A stretch of 37,537 nt of DNA from Bryobacterales bacterium (GTDB lineage Bacteria; Acidobacteriota; Terriglobia; Bryobacterales; Bryobacteraceae): the NCBI GenBank assembly GCA_947467185.1, contig CANIHR010000013.1, positions 1-37,537 on the forward strand. The letters are read 5' to 3'. The number at the start of each line of letters is the position of its first letter. Within the stretch, counting starts at the first letter, position 1. The notes beneath the pieces were generated by a model. The model made no database searches and was not told where the DNA came from. It saw only the letters and a list, made by a program, of their open reading frames with translations. Shown here one piece after another: positions 7,869-15,508 of the stretch. The position numbers were made by a program, and so were the translations under genes.

Positions 7869-8576
7869 ATGGCGCACCAGGAAGGTCCGGCAACCTTTGT
7901 CGCGGAAGATGGGATGTATCCCGGTCGATGTCCCCAATGCGGCACCTTTCGCCCACTGAATGATTTTTCGATGCTGGCCCCCATGATCGAATGCCAAACG
8001 TGCCATTCGTCCGCCGCCCCTGCCAGCTTTGTTGAGCAAGCTCGCAGCGAAGCATGTCTCGCAAAACCCTTTCCGGGGATCGAGCTTTCGGGCGACCAGA
8101 CAGACTGGACCATCAGGATTCCCCCGGCCGCAGGCTGGCGAGTGAGCATGCTGTGGCTCTTCCCCCTTGTCTTCACGTTCCGGTGGATGATGGAGGACCA
8201 GGGGTCGGTCGGTAACGAGAGAATGTGGCTATTAAATCTGGCCCTGGCGGCTGTGGCCACGATGCGAACGGCCTTCCAGACATGGGGACATTATTCCCTG
8301 ACAGTTCGTAATCAGGAAGCTACTCTTTTCCGCGGCATTGGAAGTGTTGGCTGGAATCGCAACTTCAACTGGGCTCAGCTGCGAAGAGTCGTCCTTCGCG
8401 CAAAATTGGCAGGCAGGCATACGAAACAAGCCCTCGAGATCGAGGCAGACAGGAAGGTCACGTTCGGAAAAATGCTACCGGACGAGCAACTGGTATATTT
8501 AGCAATCTTATTGGTGGCAAAACACCGAGCCGCAGAAGCTGAAATCAGCTCTTCGCGAACCGCTGGACTTCAATAA
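7869..8576 (+). CDS. Unknown zinc-ribbon membrane protein
   Basis: 235 residues and not recognised. An N-terminal zinc-ribbon pattern has CPQC at about 18-21 and CQTC at about 39-42. Two hydrophobic stretches follow (about 97-112 and 119-135). The C-terminal 90 residues alternate short beta-like strands ending in a helix (LVYLAILLVAKH), which suggests a bacterial PH-like domain, though this is only a guess from pattern. It starts 13 bases after the ferredoxin reductase and its 3' end overlaps the convergent thioesterase by 32 bases. Codon use seems less GC-rich than neighbours, which may indicate acquisition. Confidence 0.55.
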   Translation: MAHQEGPATFVAEDGMYPGRCPQCGTFRPLNDFSMLAPMIECQTCHSSAAPASFVEQARSEACLAKPFPGIELSGDQTDWTIRIPPAAGWRVSMLWLFPLVFTFRWMMEDQGSVGNERMWLLNLALAAVATMRTAFQTWGHYSLTVRNQEATLFRGIGSVGWNRNFNWAQLRRVVLRAKLAGRHTKQALEIEADRKVTFGKMLPDEQLVYLAILLVAKHRAAEAEISSSRTAGLQ

Positions 8577-8934
8577 TCGCGCGCTCGTGGGTCCCGTCAC
8601 CCACCACCACTTCGCCCCGAGCCGGGTCCAGTAACGTCGCCTTCACATTGAACTGAACGCGGCGTTTACTTACCGACACGAGCTCCGCCCAGAACCGCAC
8701 GGTCGATCCCATCAGCGCCGCCTTCCGGTGGTACACATTCACATGCGTCCCCACCGTGTCCTGCCCTTCGTCCAGCATCGGGAAAACCAGGTCGCGGCAG
8801 GTGCGTTCCATCAAGCCGATCATCCGGGGAGTCGCCAGCACACGCGCCCCTTCCGGGCCCAGAAACTTAATCGCAAACTCGTCCTGCACCACCACGTCGA
8901 CTTCAAGCGTGGCGCCGATTTCAATGTTGGCCAT
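8545..8934 (-). CDS. FlK-like hotdog thioesterase
   Basis: 129 residues, the size of a single hotdog-fold subunit. It resembles fluoroacetyl-CoA thioesterase FlK: ATPRMIGLMERTC carries Thr35 and Glu43, His69 lies in the NVYHR block, and GTHERAIIE near the C terminus matches the FlK GTHERA block. These correspond to the Thr/Glu/His catalytic set of FlK. Fluoroacetate itself is an unlikely substrate; acyl-CoA housekeeping is more probable. The gene lies 11 bases after the Tat-exported isomerase and is probably cotranscribed. The 3' end overlaps the convergent gene. Confidence 0.8.
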   Translation of the reverse strand: MANIEIGATLEVDVVVQDEFAIKFLGPEGARVLATPRMIGLMERTCRDLVFPMLDEGQDTVGTHVNVYHRKAALMGSTVRFWAELVSVSKRRVQFNVKATLLDPARGEVVVGDGTHERAIIEVQRFAKS

Positions 8935-8945
8935 TCGCCGGAGCC

Positions 8946-9782
8946 TTAACCCCGAAGCCCGGCCATCACGCCGCGCATATAGGCAAACGACTTCTGCATC
9001 CCGGGCAGCGGATCGTCCGCATCAATCTCATATTCCAGCGAACAAACACCCTGGTAACCAACCTTCTTCAACTGCTTGAAGATCCCGGTAATCGGCAGCA
9101 CGCCGTCACCCACCGGAACCTGGCCAAAGTTCGAGCCGCCGCCGTTCCCGGAAGCATCCTTCAGATCCTTCATGTGCAGTTCGAACAACCGGGGACCGGC
9201 AAGCGAGATCGCTTCCACCGGGTCCTTCCCCGCCCTCGCCGTGTGGCCGATGTCGAGGCAAAGGCCCATGCGGGCATCCATGCCCTTCACCGCATCCAGA
9301 ACGCTCTGCGGCGACGGGAAGTGCTTGTCTTCCGGACCGTGGTTATGAATCGCGATCTTAATGTTGAACTCTTTGGCGAGCTTTTCGATGGCACCGAGGT
9401 TGTCATGGTTCGGAGCGCAGATCATCATCGGGAAGCCCGCAGCCTTCGCATATTCAAAATGCTTGCGCAGACCCGCTTCGTCCGGTTCCTGGAGCGAAAC
9501 ATTCCCGCCGCCCACAACCTTCAGACCCGCCTTGTCGAACTCTTTCCGCCCCGCTTCCGTTGCCTTCGCAGACTCGGTCTGCGGCAGGTGAAACTCCTTG
9601 ATATCGACATACTCAATGCCCAACTGCTTCACCATCTTGATGGCGAGACCGCGCTGAAACTGGCGCAGTGAGTAGGTAGCCACCGACAACTTGAGGTCAT
9701 CAGGCGCTGCAGCCGAGGCCGGCGATACAGCAAACGGGGCCGCGAGCGCGGCGGAGCTGAAGAAGAAGTTCCTGCGGTTCAT
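8946..9782 (-). CDS. Tat-exported sugar phosphate isomerase/epimerase-like protein (xylose isomerase-like TIM barrel)
   Basis: 278 residues. The N terminus MNRRNFFFSSAALAAP is a twin-arginine signal followed by an Ala-rich segment and a likely AxA cleavage site near residue 26. The body is an AP-endonuclease-2/xylose-isomerase-like TIM barrel: LCLDIGHTARAG, IAIHNHGPEDK and CSLEYEID supply the acidic and His residues that bind metal in the family. Tat export fits a folded metalloenzyme. ATG at 9782 is preferred over GTG at 9785; a TATCAT -10 box lies 7 bases upstream. The substrate is unknown. Confidence 0.82.
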   Translation of the reverse strand: MNRRNFFFSSAALAAPFAVSPASAAAPDDLKLSVATYSLRQFQRGLAIKMVKQLGIEYVDIKEFHLPQTESAKATEAGRKEFDKAGLKVVGGGNVSLQEPDEAGLRKHFEYAKAAGFPMMICAPNHDNLGAIEKLAKEFNIKIAIHNHGPEDKHFPSPQSVLDAVKGMDARMGLCLDIGHTARAGKDPVEAISLAGPRLFELHMKDLKDASGNGGGSNFGQVPVGDGVLPITGIFKQLKKVGYQGVCSLEYEIDADDPLPGMQKSFAYMRGVMAGLRG

Positions 9783-9789
9783 CACGGCA

Positions 9790-9820
9790 ATGATATCGCA
9801 ATCAGCATCGCCGTTATCAT
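9790..9820. promoter_or_regulatory. Divergent promoter pair between isomerase and cyclophilin genes
   Basis: Two TATCAT -10-like boxes face away from each other in a 50-base gap: one on the minus strand at 9795-9790 (7 bases before ATG 9782) and one on the plus strand at 9815-9820 (12 bases before ATG 9833). Both imply very short leaders. Confidence 0.4.
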
Positions 9821-9832
9821 GAGAGAAGCACT

Positions 9833-10447
9833 ATGAGAAAGACTACGTTTGCCCTTCCGCTGGCACTGCTGCTGGCGGCCTGCTCCGGCCAGAAGACGGC
9901 CACTGCCCAGAAGGCGCCTGCGGAAGAAACCGCCCCCGCCGTCTACCGTGTGAATTTTGAGACCTCGAAGGGTCTGTTTGTGGTGGAAATCACCCGGGAA
10001 CAGGCCCCGAACGGCGCCGATCGCTTCTTCAATCTGGTGAAGTCGAAGTATTTCGATGGCGCCCGCTACTATCGCGTGGTGCCCGGCTTCATGGTCCAGT
10101 GGGGATCCGCCGCCGACCCCGCCGTTTCCGCCGCCTGGGACGTTCGTATTCCGGACGATCCGGTTAAGGCCACCAACGAACGCGGCACCATCAGTTTCGC
10201 CGCCACCAGCGCCCCCAACAGCCGCAGCACGCACATGTTCATCAACTACGGCGAAAACAGCCGCCTGGATGGCATGGGCTTTGCCCCCATCGGCAAGGTT
10301 GTGAGCGGCATGGACATCGTGGATCAGCTCTACTCGGGCGACGGCGAACGCCCCGACCAGATCCGTATCAAAGAGGAAGGCAACAAGTACCTGGAACACG
10401 AGTTCCCCAACCTCGATTACATTAAGACCGCCCGTATCGCCCAGTAA
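9833..10447 (+). CDS. Lipoprotein peptidyl-prolyl cis-trans isomerase, cyclophilin family
   Basis: 204 residues. Signal sequence ends in a lipobox (LLAAC, Cys17), predicting a membrane-anchored lipoprotein. The cyclophilin domain covers about 40-185: YYRVVPGFMVQWG contains the catalytic Arg and the Phe-Met-Gln of the proline pocket, and THMFINYG matches the usual FFIN block. It would catalyse proline isomerisation during folding of exported proteins. A cytochrome gene follows after six bases. Confidence 0.9.
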   Translation: MRKTTFALPLALLLAACSGQKTATAQKAPAEETAPAVYRVNFETSKGLFVVEITREQAPNGADRFFNLVKSKYFDGARYYRVVPGFMVQWGSAADPAVSAAWDVRIPDDPVKATNERGTISFAATSAPNSRSTHMFINYGENSRLDGMGFAPIGKVVSGMDIVDQLYSGDGERPDQIRIKEEGNKYLEHEFPNLDYIKTARIAQ

Positions 10448-10453
10448 ATCGCC

Positions 10454-10987
10454 ATGCTGCCCGTCGCGCTCATGATGCTGTTGCTGGCGGGGGACCCGGG
10501 CCGGGGCAAGGAGCTGTTCCGCTCCTGCTCCGGCTGCCACAACACGGATACCGATGACCGAAAAATGGGGCCATCGCTGAGAAGCCTGTTCGGCAAGGTC
10601 ACGCTCCGTAGCGGCAAACGCGTGGATGCGGAAAATGTCCGGGCCATCATCGTGGAGGGCTACAACGGGATGCCGTCCTTTCAATACTCCTTCCGTCCGG
10701 CAGAACTGGACGACCTGATCTCGTACCTGCAGACGCTGCGCGGTCGGCCTGCGACGAAGGCCGAAGCACCCGGCGAGACACTGTTCCGGTCCCACTGCAT
10801 CAGTTGCCACGACCCGGCCGTGCGGACATCACCCGGCCCCGACCTGCGCGGTAAGTTCCTGCCGGAATGGGTGGAACGTGTCGAGAACGGCCACGGGGGA
10901 CAGCCACCGCTGACCGCCCCGCCTCTCAAAGACTGGCTCGACGAAGCTGGCCGCAAGTCCCTGTTCGACTACCTGAAAACCTACTGA
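10454..10987 (+). CDS. Dihaem cytochrome c
   Basis: 177 residues with a short hydrophobic N terminus and two cytochrome c domains: CSGCH at about 26-30 and CISCH at about 115-119. A GMPSF motif around residue 73 is a likely Met ligand of haem 1; no equally clear Met is seen after the second site. It would act in the periplasm or on the membrane as an electron carrier. The spacing to the cyclophilin gene (6 bases) and to the nucleotidyltransferase (2 bases) suggests cotranscription of unrelated functions. Confidence 0.8.
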   Translation: MLPVALMMLLLAGDPGRGKELFRSCSGCHNTDTDDRKMGPSLRSLFGKVTLRSGKRVDAENVRAIIVEGYNGMPSFQYSFRPAELDDLISYLQTLRGRPATKAEAPGETLFRSHCISCHDPAVRTSPGPDLRGKFLPEWVERVENGHGGQPPLTAPPLKDWLDEAGRKSLFDYLKTY

Positions 10988-10989
10988 TC

Positions 10990-11709
10990 ATGCTCCGGAA
11001 AGCCATCGTTCTGGCCGCGGGGCGCGGCACTCGCATGGGGGAACTCACCGAGGAAAAACCGAAGCCAATGCTCCCGGTGGGTGACGCCCCCATGCTGGAA
11101 CACATCGTGCGGCGGCTGCAATCCGTTGGGATTGAGGAGATCCTGCTGGTGGTTGGCTACCGGCGGGACCTGATTGAGGCGCATTTCCGCGACTTCCCCG
11201 GCATCTCCTTCGTCGTACAAGACGTGGTGGATGGCACCGCCTCCGCCGCGAAAATGGGCCGAAGTTTCATCGGCGACTCCGATTTCCTGCTGACCTTCGG
11301 CGACATCATCACCCCGGCCGGTAACTACGCAGGAATTGGCGCTGACCTGAAATCGACCGGAGCCTTTGCCGTGGCGGGTGTCAAATGGGCCGAGGACCCC
11401 TGGCAGGGTGCCGCCGTCTATGCCGACACCACCGGACGCGTCTCCCGCATCATCGAAAAGCCACCCGTCGGCACCTCCACCACCCACTGGAACAGTGCGG
11501 GACTCTACGCTTTCCGTGCCGAGATCTTTCACGAAATCGACACAATCCCCCGCTCCATTCGGGGAGAATTCGAAATCGCTTCAGCCGTGGAGCAACTCAT
11601 CGCACAGGATCGTCTGGTGCGAATGTTCGAAATGCAGGGTGCCTGGCGCGATGTGGGTCGGCCGGAAGACCTCAAAGCCGCCCCTGAGGACCTGCTGGCG
11701 TCGGAATGA
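10990..11709 (+). CDS. Sugar-phosphate nucleotidyltransferase
   Basis: 239 residues of the NTP-transferase fold. The signature VLAAGRGTRMGE (residues 7-18) and EKPKPMLPVG (about 22-31) bind the nucleotide phosphates and sugar phosphate; FGDIITP contains the metal-binding Asp. The size is that of the short class without the C-terminal left-handed helix, as in mannose-1-phosphate guanylyltransferase-like or MurNAc-1-phosphate uridylyltransferase-like enzymes; which nucleotide and sugar are used cannot be decided. The start ATG at 10990 lies two bases after the cytochrome stop. Confidence 0.82.
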   Translation: MLRKAIVLAAGRGTRMGELTEEKPKPMLPVGDAPMLEHIVRRLQSVGIEEILLVVGYRRDLIEAHFRDFPGISFVVQDVVDGTASAAKMGRSFIGDSDFLLTFGDIITPAGNYAGIGADLKSTGAFAVAGVKWAEDPWQGAAVYADTTGRVSRIIEKPPVGTSTTHWNSAGLYAFRAEIFHEIDTIPRSIRGEFEIASAVEQLIAQDRLVRMFEMQGAWRDVGRPEDLKAAPEDLLASE

Positions 11710-11752
11710 CGCACAATCAGTGGCTTACAGTCCCTCTGAGAAATAACCTAAT

Positions 11753-11779
11753 CCTTTCAAAGGGTTAACGTGTTACCAT
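11753..11779 (+). promoter_or_regulatory. Promoter of the nucleoside-salvage operon
   Basis: An extended -10 (TGT followed by TACCAT, 11771-11779) ends 11 bases before the ATG of the pyrimidine phosphorylase. Just upstream, CCTTTCAAAGG (11753-11763) is a perfect palindrome of 11 bases around a central C, a possible operator. No ribosome-binding site is visible before the ATG. Confidence 0.4.
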
Positions 11780-11790
11780 CTTTACTTATC

Positions 11791-13095
11791 ATGCGTACTG
11801 TCGACCTGATCCTGCGGAAACGTGGGGCTGATGAGCTAAGTGTGGAAGAGATCCAGTTCCTTGTGAACGGATACACCACGGGTGAAATTCCGGATTACCA
11901 GATGGCCGCCTTCCTCATGGCGACCTATTTTAGCGGTATGACGGACAGAGAACTGAGTGCCCTGACCGAGAGCATGATGGCGTCGGGCGAGACGATTTCC
12001 CTGGCCGAAATCCCTGGTGTCAAGGTGGACAAACACTCCACTGGTGGGGTTGGTGACAAGACCAGCCTGATCTGCGCCCCGATAGCTGCCGCCGCAGGCG
12101 TGGTCGTGCCCATGATCTCCGGACGTGGCCTGGGGCACACGGGTGGCACGCTCGACAAGCTGGAATCGATCCCTGGTTTCCGCACCGATCTGACCATTGA
12201 ACAGTTTAAGGCGCAGCTTGCCGAACTCGGCCTCTGCTTCATCGGCCAGAACGACGAAGTTTCCCCCGCCGACAACCGCATCTACGCCCTTCGCGATGTC
12301 ACCGGCACCGTGGAATCCGTACCGCTCATCGCTTCTTCCATCATGTCGAAGAAGATGGCCGAAGGCATTGACGCCCTCGTGCTCGATGTGAAGGTTGGCA
12401 ACGGTGCCTTCATGAAGACGCAGGTGGAAGCCCGCCGTCTGGCGCAGGCGATGGTCGGCATTGGCCGCCGCCTCGACAAGAAGGTTCAGGCCCTCATCAC
12501 CGATATGAACCAGCCGCTCGGCTATGCCGTCGGTAACGCTCTGGAAGTGATGGAAGTTTCGCAGACGCTGCAGAAAGCCGGCCCGGCCGACCTGACGCGC
12601 CTCAGCCTGGAACTGGCCGCTCGCATGATCTTCCTCGCCAAGGTCACCCCCACGCTGGACGAAGCCCGCAAGCTGGCCGAAGACAAGCTGATGGATGGCT
12701 CCGCGTACAAGAAATTCCGCCAGGTTGTGCAGGCGCAGGGCGGCAATCCGCAGGCCCTCGACCGCTTCGATCTGCTGCCGAACGCCACGGGCATGCGCGA
12801 AGTTCTCTCACCGCGCGCCGGTTTCGTCTCCGCTATCAAGGCCGAAGACATTGGTCGCGCTTCCCAGATGATGGGCGCTGGCCGCATGGTCAAGGAAGAC
12901 GTTATCGACCACGCCGTTGGTGTGATTCTGGAAGTCAAAGTTGGCGAAAAAGTGGAAGCCGGCTCCGTTCTCTGCCGCCTGTACTACACGGGCGAAGAGC
13001 ACCTGGACGAAGCGGCTGACCTTGTGGAAGACGCCTTCCGCGTCTCCAACGCACGTCCGGAAGAGCGTGAGCTCATTCTGGAAGTCGTCGGCTGA
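11791..13095 (+). CDS. deoA: Pyrimidine-nucleoside / thymidine phosphorylase
   Basis: 434 residues, the normal family length. It cleaves thymidine and/or uridine with phosphate to base and (deoxy)ribose-1-phosphate. The family signature SGRGLGHTGGTLDKLESIPG lies at about 111-130, with KVDKHSTGGVGDKTSL at about 77-92 for phosphate and substrate binding. ATG at 11791 is chosen over an upstream GTG (11770), because an extended -10 box lies between them and the protein then begins with the usual MRTVDLI. It is the first gene of a nucleoside uptake and salvage operon. Whether it is DeoA (thymidine) or Pdp (broad) cannot be told. Confidence 0.92.
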   Translation: MRTVDLILRKRGADELSVEEIQFLVNGYTTGEIPDYQMAAFLMATYFSGMTDRELSALTESMMASGETISLAEIPGVKVDKHSTGGVGDKTSLICAPIAAAAGVVVPMISGRGLGHTGGTLDKLESIPGFRTDLTIEQFKAQLAELGLCFIGQNDEVSPADNRIYALRDVTGTVESVPLIASSIMSKKMAEGIDALVLDVKVGNGAFMKTQVEARRLAQAMVGIGRRLDKKVQALITDMNQPLGYAVGNALEVMEVSQTLQKAGPADLTRLSLELAARMIFLAKVTPTLDEARKLAEDKLMDGSAYKKFRQVVQAQGGNPQALDRFDLLPNATGMREVLSPRAGFVSAIKAEDIGRASQMMGAGRMVKEDVIDHAVGVILEVKVGEKVEAGSVLCRLYYTGEEHLDEAADLVEDAFRVSNARPEERELILEVVG

Positions 13096-13128
13096 AAATA
13101 AGATCATGGAGGCGGGGAGGCCGAATCA

Positions 13129-14337
13129 GTGAGCCGTTTTACAGGGTTACTCGGCCTCGCCGCCATTCTGGGCGTTGCGTGGCTGCTTTCAAAGCACAAG
13201 AGCGCAATTAAGTTACGGATTGTTCTATGGGGCATGGGCTTGCAGTTTGTCTTTGCCCTTTTGGTTTTAAAGACCTCCTTCGGCAATATCTTCCAGGCTG
13301 CGAGTACCGGCGTTGCCGCCATGCTCGACTACACCAAAGCGGGCAGCACGTTCGTTTTTGGCCAGGAACTCGGCGGCGGACCGGTGATTTTTGCTTTCCA
13401 GGTCCTGCCCATCATCATCTTTATTGCCTCGTTTTTCTCCATCCTGTATTACCTCGGTATCATGCAGTGGGTCGTGAAGGTTTTCGCGGTCGGCATGCAG
13501 AAGATTATGGGCGCGAGCGGCGCGGAGTCGCTGAACGTCGCAGCCAGCATTTTCATGGGCCAGACGGAAGCGCCACTCACCATTAAGCCCTTCCTTGCCG
13601 GTCTTACAGAATCCGAGTTGTTCACCATCATGGTCAGCGGCATGGCCCACGTTTCGGGTGCCGTGATGGCCGCTTATGTTCTGATGGCGCATGTTGAGAT
13701 CCGCCACCTGCTGACGGCCGTCATCATGACCGCTCCGGCCACCATCATGCTGTCCAAGATCTTCCAGCCGGAAGTCGATACACCTGTAACCGCCGGTAAG
13801 GTGGAAGTGAAGCTCGAAAACTCCGCCGTCAACGTGATTGACGCCGCCGCTCAGGGCGCGGCCGACGGTCTGCACCTGGTGCTGAACATCGCCGCCATGC
13901 TGATTGCTTTCCTGGCGCTGATCGCCATGGTGAACGGCATTTTCAAGTGGGGCCACGGGGTGGTTTCGTTCATCCCTGGCTCGATGGAAGAACTCTTCGG
14001 CATGATCTTCTCCCCCGTCGCGTGGCTGATGGGCGTGAAGTGGGAAGATTGCTCGACGATTGGCCGCCTGCTGGGCGAACGGCTCGTCACCAACGAATTC
14101 ATTGCGTTTATTGATCTGGGCAAGGTCCGGGAACACCTCGACAACAAGTCGTTCACGATCGCGACCTACGCGCTCTGCGGCTTTGCGAACTTCAGTTCCA
14201 TCGCGATTCAGATTGGCGGCATCGGGGCGCTCGCGCCCACCCGTAAATCCGACCTCGCCCGCATGGGTCTGCGCGCCGTCGCCGCCGGAACCATGGCCAA
14301 TTTCATGTCGGCGTGTATCGCCGGAATGCTGCTCTAA
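13129..14337 (+). CDS. nupC: Concentrative nucleoside transporter (CNT/NupC family)
   Basis: 402 residues with about ten hydrophobic segments. The CNT core GQTEAPLTIKPFLAGLTESE (about 145-164) includes the substrate-binding Gln-Thr-Glu, and TNEFIAF (about 322-328) corresponds to the second helical hairpin motif. It imports nucleosides with protons or sodium. Start is GTG at 13129, preceded by a GGGGAGG ribosome site about 9 bases upstream. It sits between the pyrimidine and purine phosphorylase genes, so uptake and cleavage are encoded together. Confidence 0.92.
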   Translation: MSRFTGLLGLAAILGVAWLLSKHKSAIKLRIVLWGMGLQFVFALLVLKTSFGNIFQAASTGVAAMLDYTKAGSTFVFGQELGGGPVIFAFQVLPIIIFIASFFSILYYLGIMQWVVKVFAVGMQKIMGASGAESLNVAASIFMGQTEAPLTIKPFLAGLTESELFTIMVSGMAHVSGAVMAAYVLMAHVEIRHLLTAVIMTAPATIMLSKIFQPEVDTPVTAGKVEVKLENSAVNVIDAAAQGAADGLHLVLNIAAMLIAFLALIAMVNGIFKWGHGVVSFIPGSMEELFGMIFSPVAWLMGVKWEDCSTIGRLLGERLVTNEFIAFIDLGKVREHLDNKSFTIATYALCGFANFSSIAIQIGGIGALAPTRKSDLARMGLRAVAAGTMANFMSACIAGMLL

Positions 14338-15137
14338 TGTCTACCGCCGCTGATTACCTCCACCCGTTGCTTTCGGTTAAGCCGAAGATCGCTGTCGTCC
14401 TGGGCAGTGGTCTGGGAGCGTTTGCCGACTCGCTGGATAACGCACAGACGATTCCGTATCACGACATCCCGGGCTGGCCGCAATCAACTGCGATTGGGCA
14501 TGCCGGAAAGCTGGTGGGCGGTACCGTGGAAGGAATCCCGGTAGCCGCTCTGGCTGGCCGCGCCCACCTCTACGAGGGCTATACGGCACAACAGGCGGTC
14601 TATGGCATCCGCGCATTGCACGAACTCGGCGTGGAATCCGTGATCCTCACCAACGCCGCCGGCGGCGTCAATCGCGACTACAAGCCGGGGGACCTGGTTC
14701 TGATCTCGGACCACATCAATCTCCTCGGGCAGAATCCCCTCTCCGGACCGAATGACGGGTCACTTGGTCCCCGCTTTCCGGATATGAGCGAGGCCTACAA
14801 CAAGCTCTTCCGTGCTACCGCCAAGGCTGTGGGTGCCGAGATGGGCCTCAACCTGGTGGAAGGCGTTTATGCCGCTGTTCCCGGCCCCAGCTACGAAACT
14901 CCGGCTGAAATCCGCTACCTCCGAACGATTGGCGCCGACCTGGTCGGAATGTCGACGGTTCCCGAAACCATCGCGGCGAATCACATGGGCATGAAGGTTC
15001 TGGGAATCTCCTGCGTCACCAACCATGCGGCCGGTGTGATCGACCAGAAGCTCAATCACACCGAAGTTCTGGAAGTGGGCGAGCGGATGAAGAGCACGCT
15101 CATCGGCCTGCTGCGCGATCTATGCCGCACGCTCTAA
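14337..15137 (+). CDS. punA: Purine-nucleoside phosphorylase, trimeric type
   Basis: 266 residues. Motifs of the trimeric (PNP-I) family are present: GSGLGAFAD near residue 23 (phosphate loop), GRAHLYEGY near 75, VPGPSYETPAEIR (about 182-194, with the purine-site Glu) and SCVTNHAAG (with the purine-contact Asn). It releases hypoxanthine or guanine from nucleosides as phosphorolysis products. The ATG shares its A with the TAA stop of the transporter (TAATG), so translation is coupled. Confidence 0.92.
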   Translation: MSTAADYLHPLLSVKPKIAVVLGSGLGAFADSLDNAQTIPYHDIPGWPQSTAIGHAGKLVGGTVEGIPVAALAGRAHLYEGYTAQQAVYGIRALHELGVESVILTNAAGGVNRDYKPGDLVLISDHINLLGQNPLSGPNDGSLGPRFPDMSEAYNKLFRATAKAVGAEMGLNLVEGVYAAVPGPSYETPAEIRYLRTIGADLVGMSTVPETIAANHMGMKVLGISCVTNHAAGVIDQKLNHTEVLEVGERMKSTLIGLLRDLCRTL

Positions 15138-15508
15138 CAGAAGCCGCACTTAGCGCCCGGTTGCATGCGCACGCGCCCTACTCGAAGTTTCTGGTCGGTG
15201 CGGCCATTGAGGACGAATCCGGCGCCATCCACACCGGCTGCAATATCGAGAACGCGACGTATGGCCTGACGGTCTGCGCGGAACGGATCGCGATCTTCAA
15301 AGCCATGTCGGAAGGTGTCCGCCGCTTTACACGTATCGCCATCGCCGCCGACACCGAGACCCTGACGCCGCCCTGTGGCGCCTGTCGCCAGATCCTGTGG
15401 GAGTTCGCCGGCGACATCGAAATCACGCTCGTCAACCTCCACGGCAAGACGGAAACCATGCGGCTCGCCACTCTCTTCCCAAGGGCTTTTGATGCTTCGT
15501 TCATTTAG
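15122..15508 (+). CDS. cdd: Cytidine deaminase
   Basis: 128 residues, the homotetrameric class. Zinc ligands are Cys52, Cys85 and Cys88 (VCAERIA and PPCGACRQ) with Glu54 as the catalytic acid/base. It converts cytidine or deoxycytidine to uridine or deoxyuridine, feeding the pyrimidine phosphorylase encoded at the start of the operon. Its start lies 16 bases inside the purine phosphorylase gene and its end overlaps the following amidohydrolase, so the operon is tightly packed. Confidence 0.93.
   Translation: MPHALTEAALSARLHAHAPYSKFLVGAAIEDESGAIHTGCNIENATYGLTVCAERIAIFKAMSEGVRRFTRIAIAADTETLTPPCGACRQILWEFAGDIEITLVNLHGKTETMRLATLFPRAFDASFI

Noticed and set aside
9782-10810. 342-codon minus-strand open frame across the cyclophilin and cytochrome genes
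   Set aside because: It is antisense to two clearly coding genes with lipobox, cyclophilin and haem motifs, and its translation has no recognisable domain. High GC produces such long shadows.
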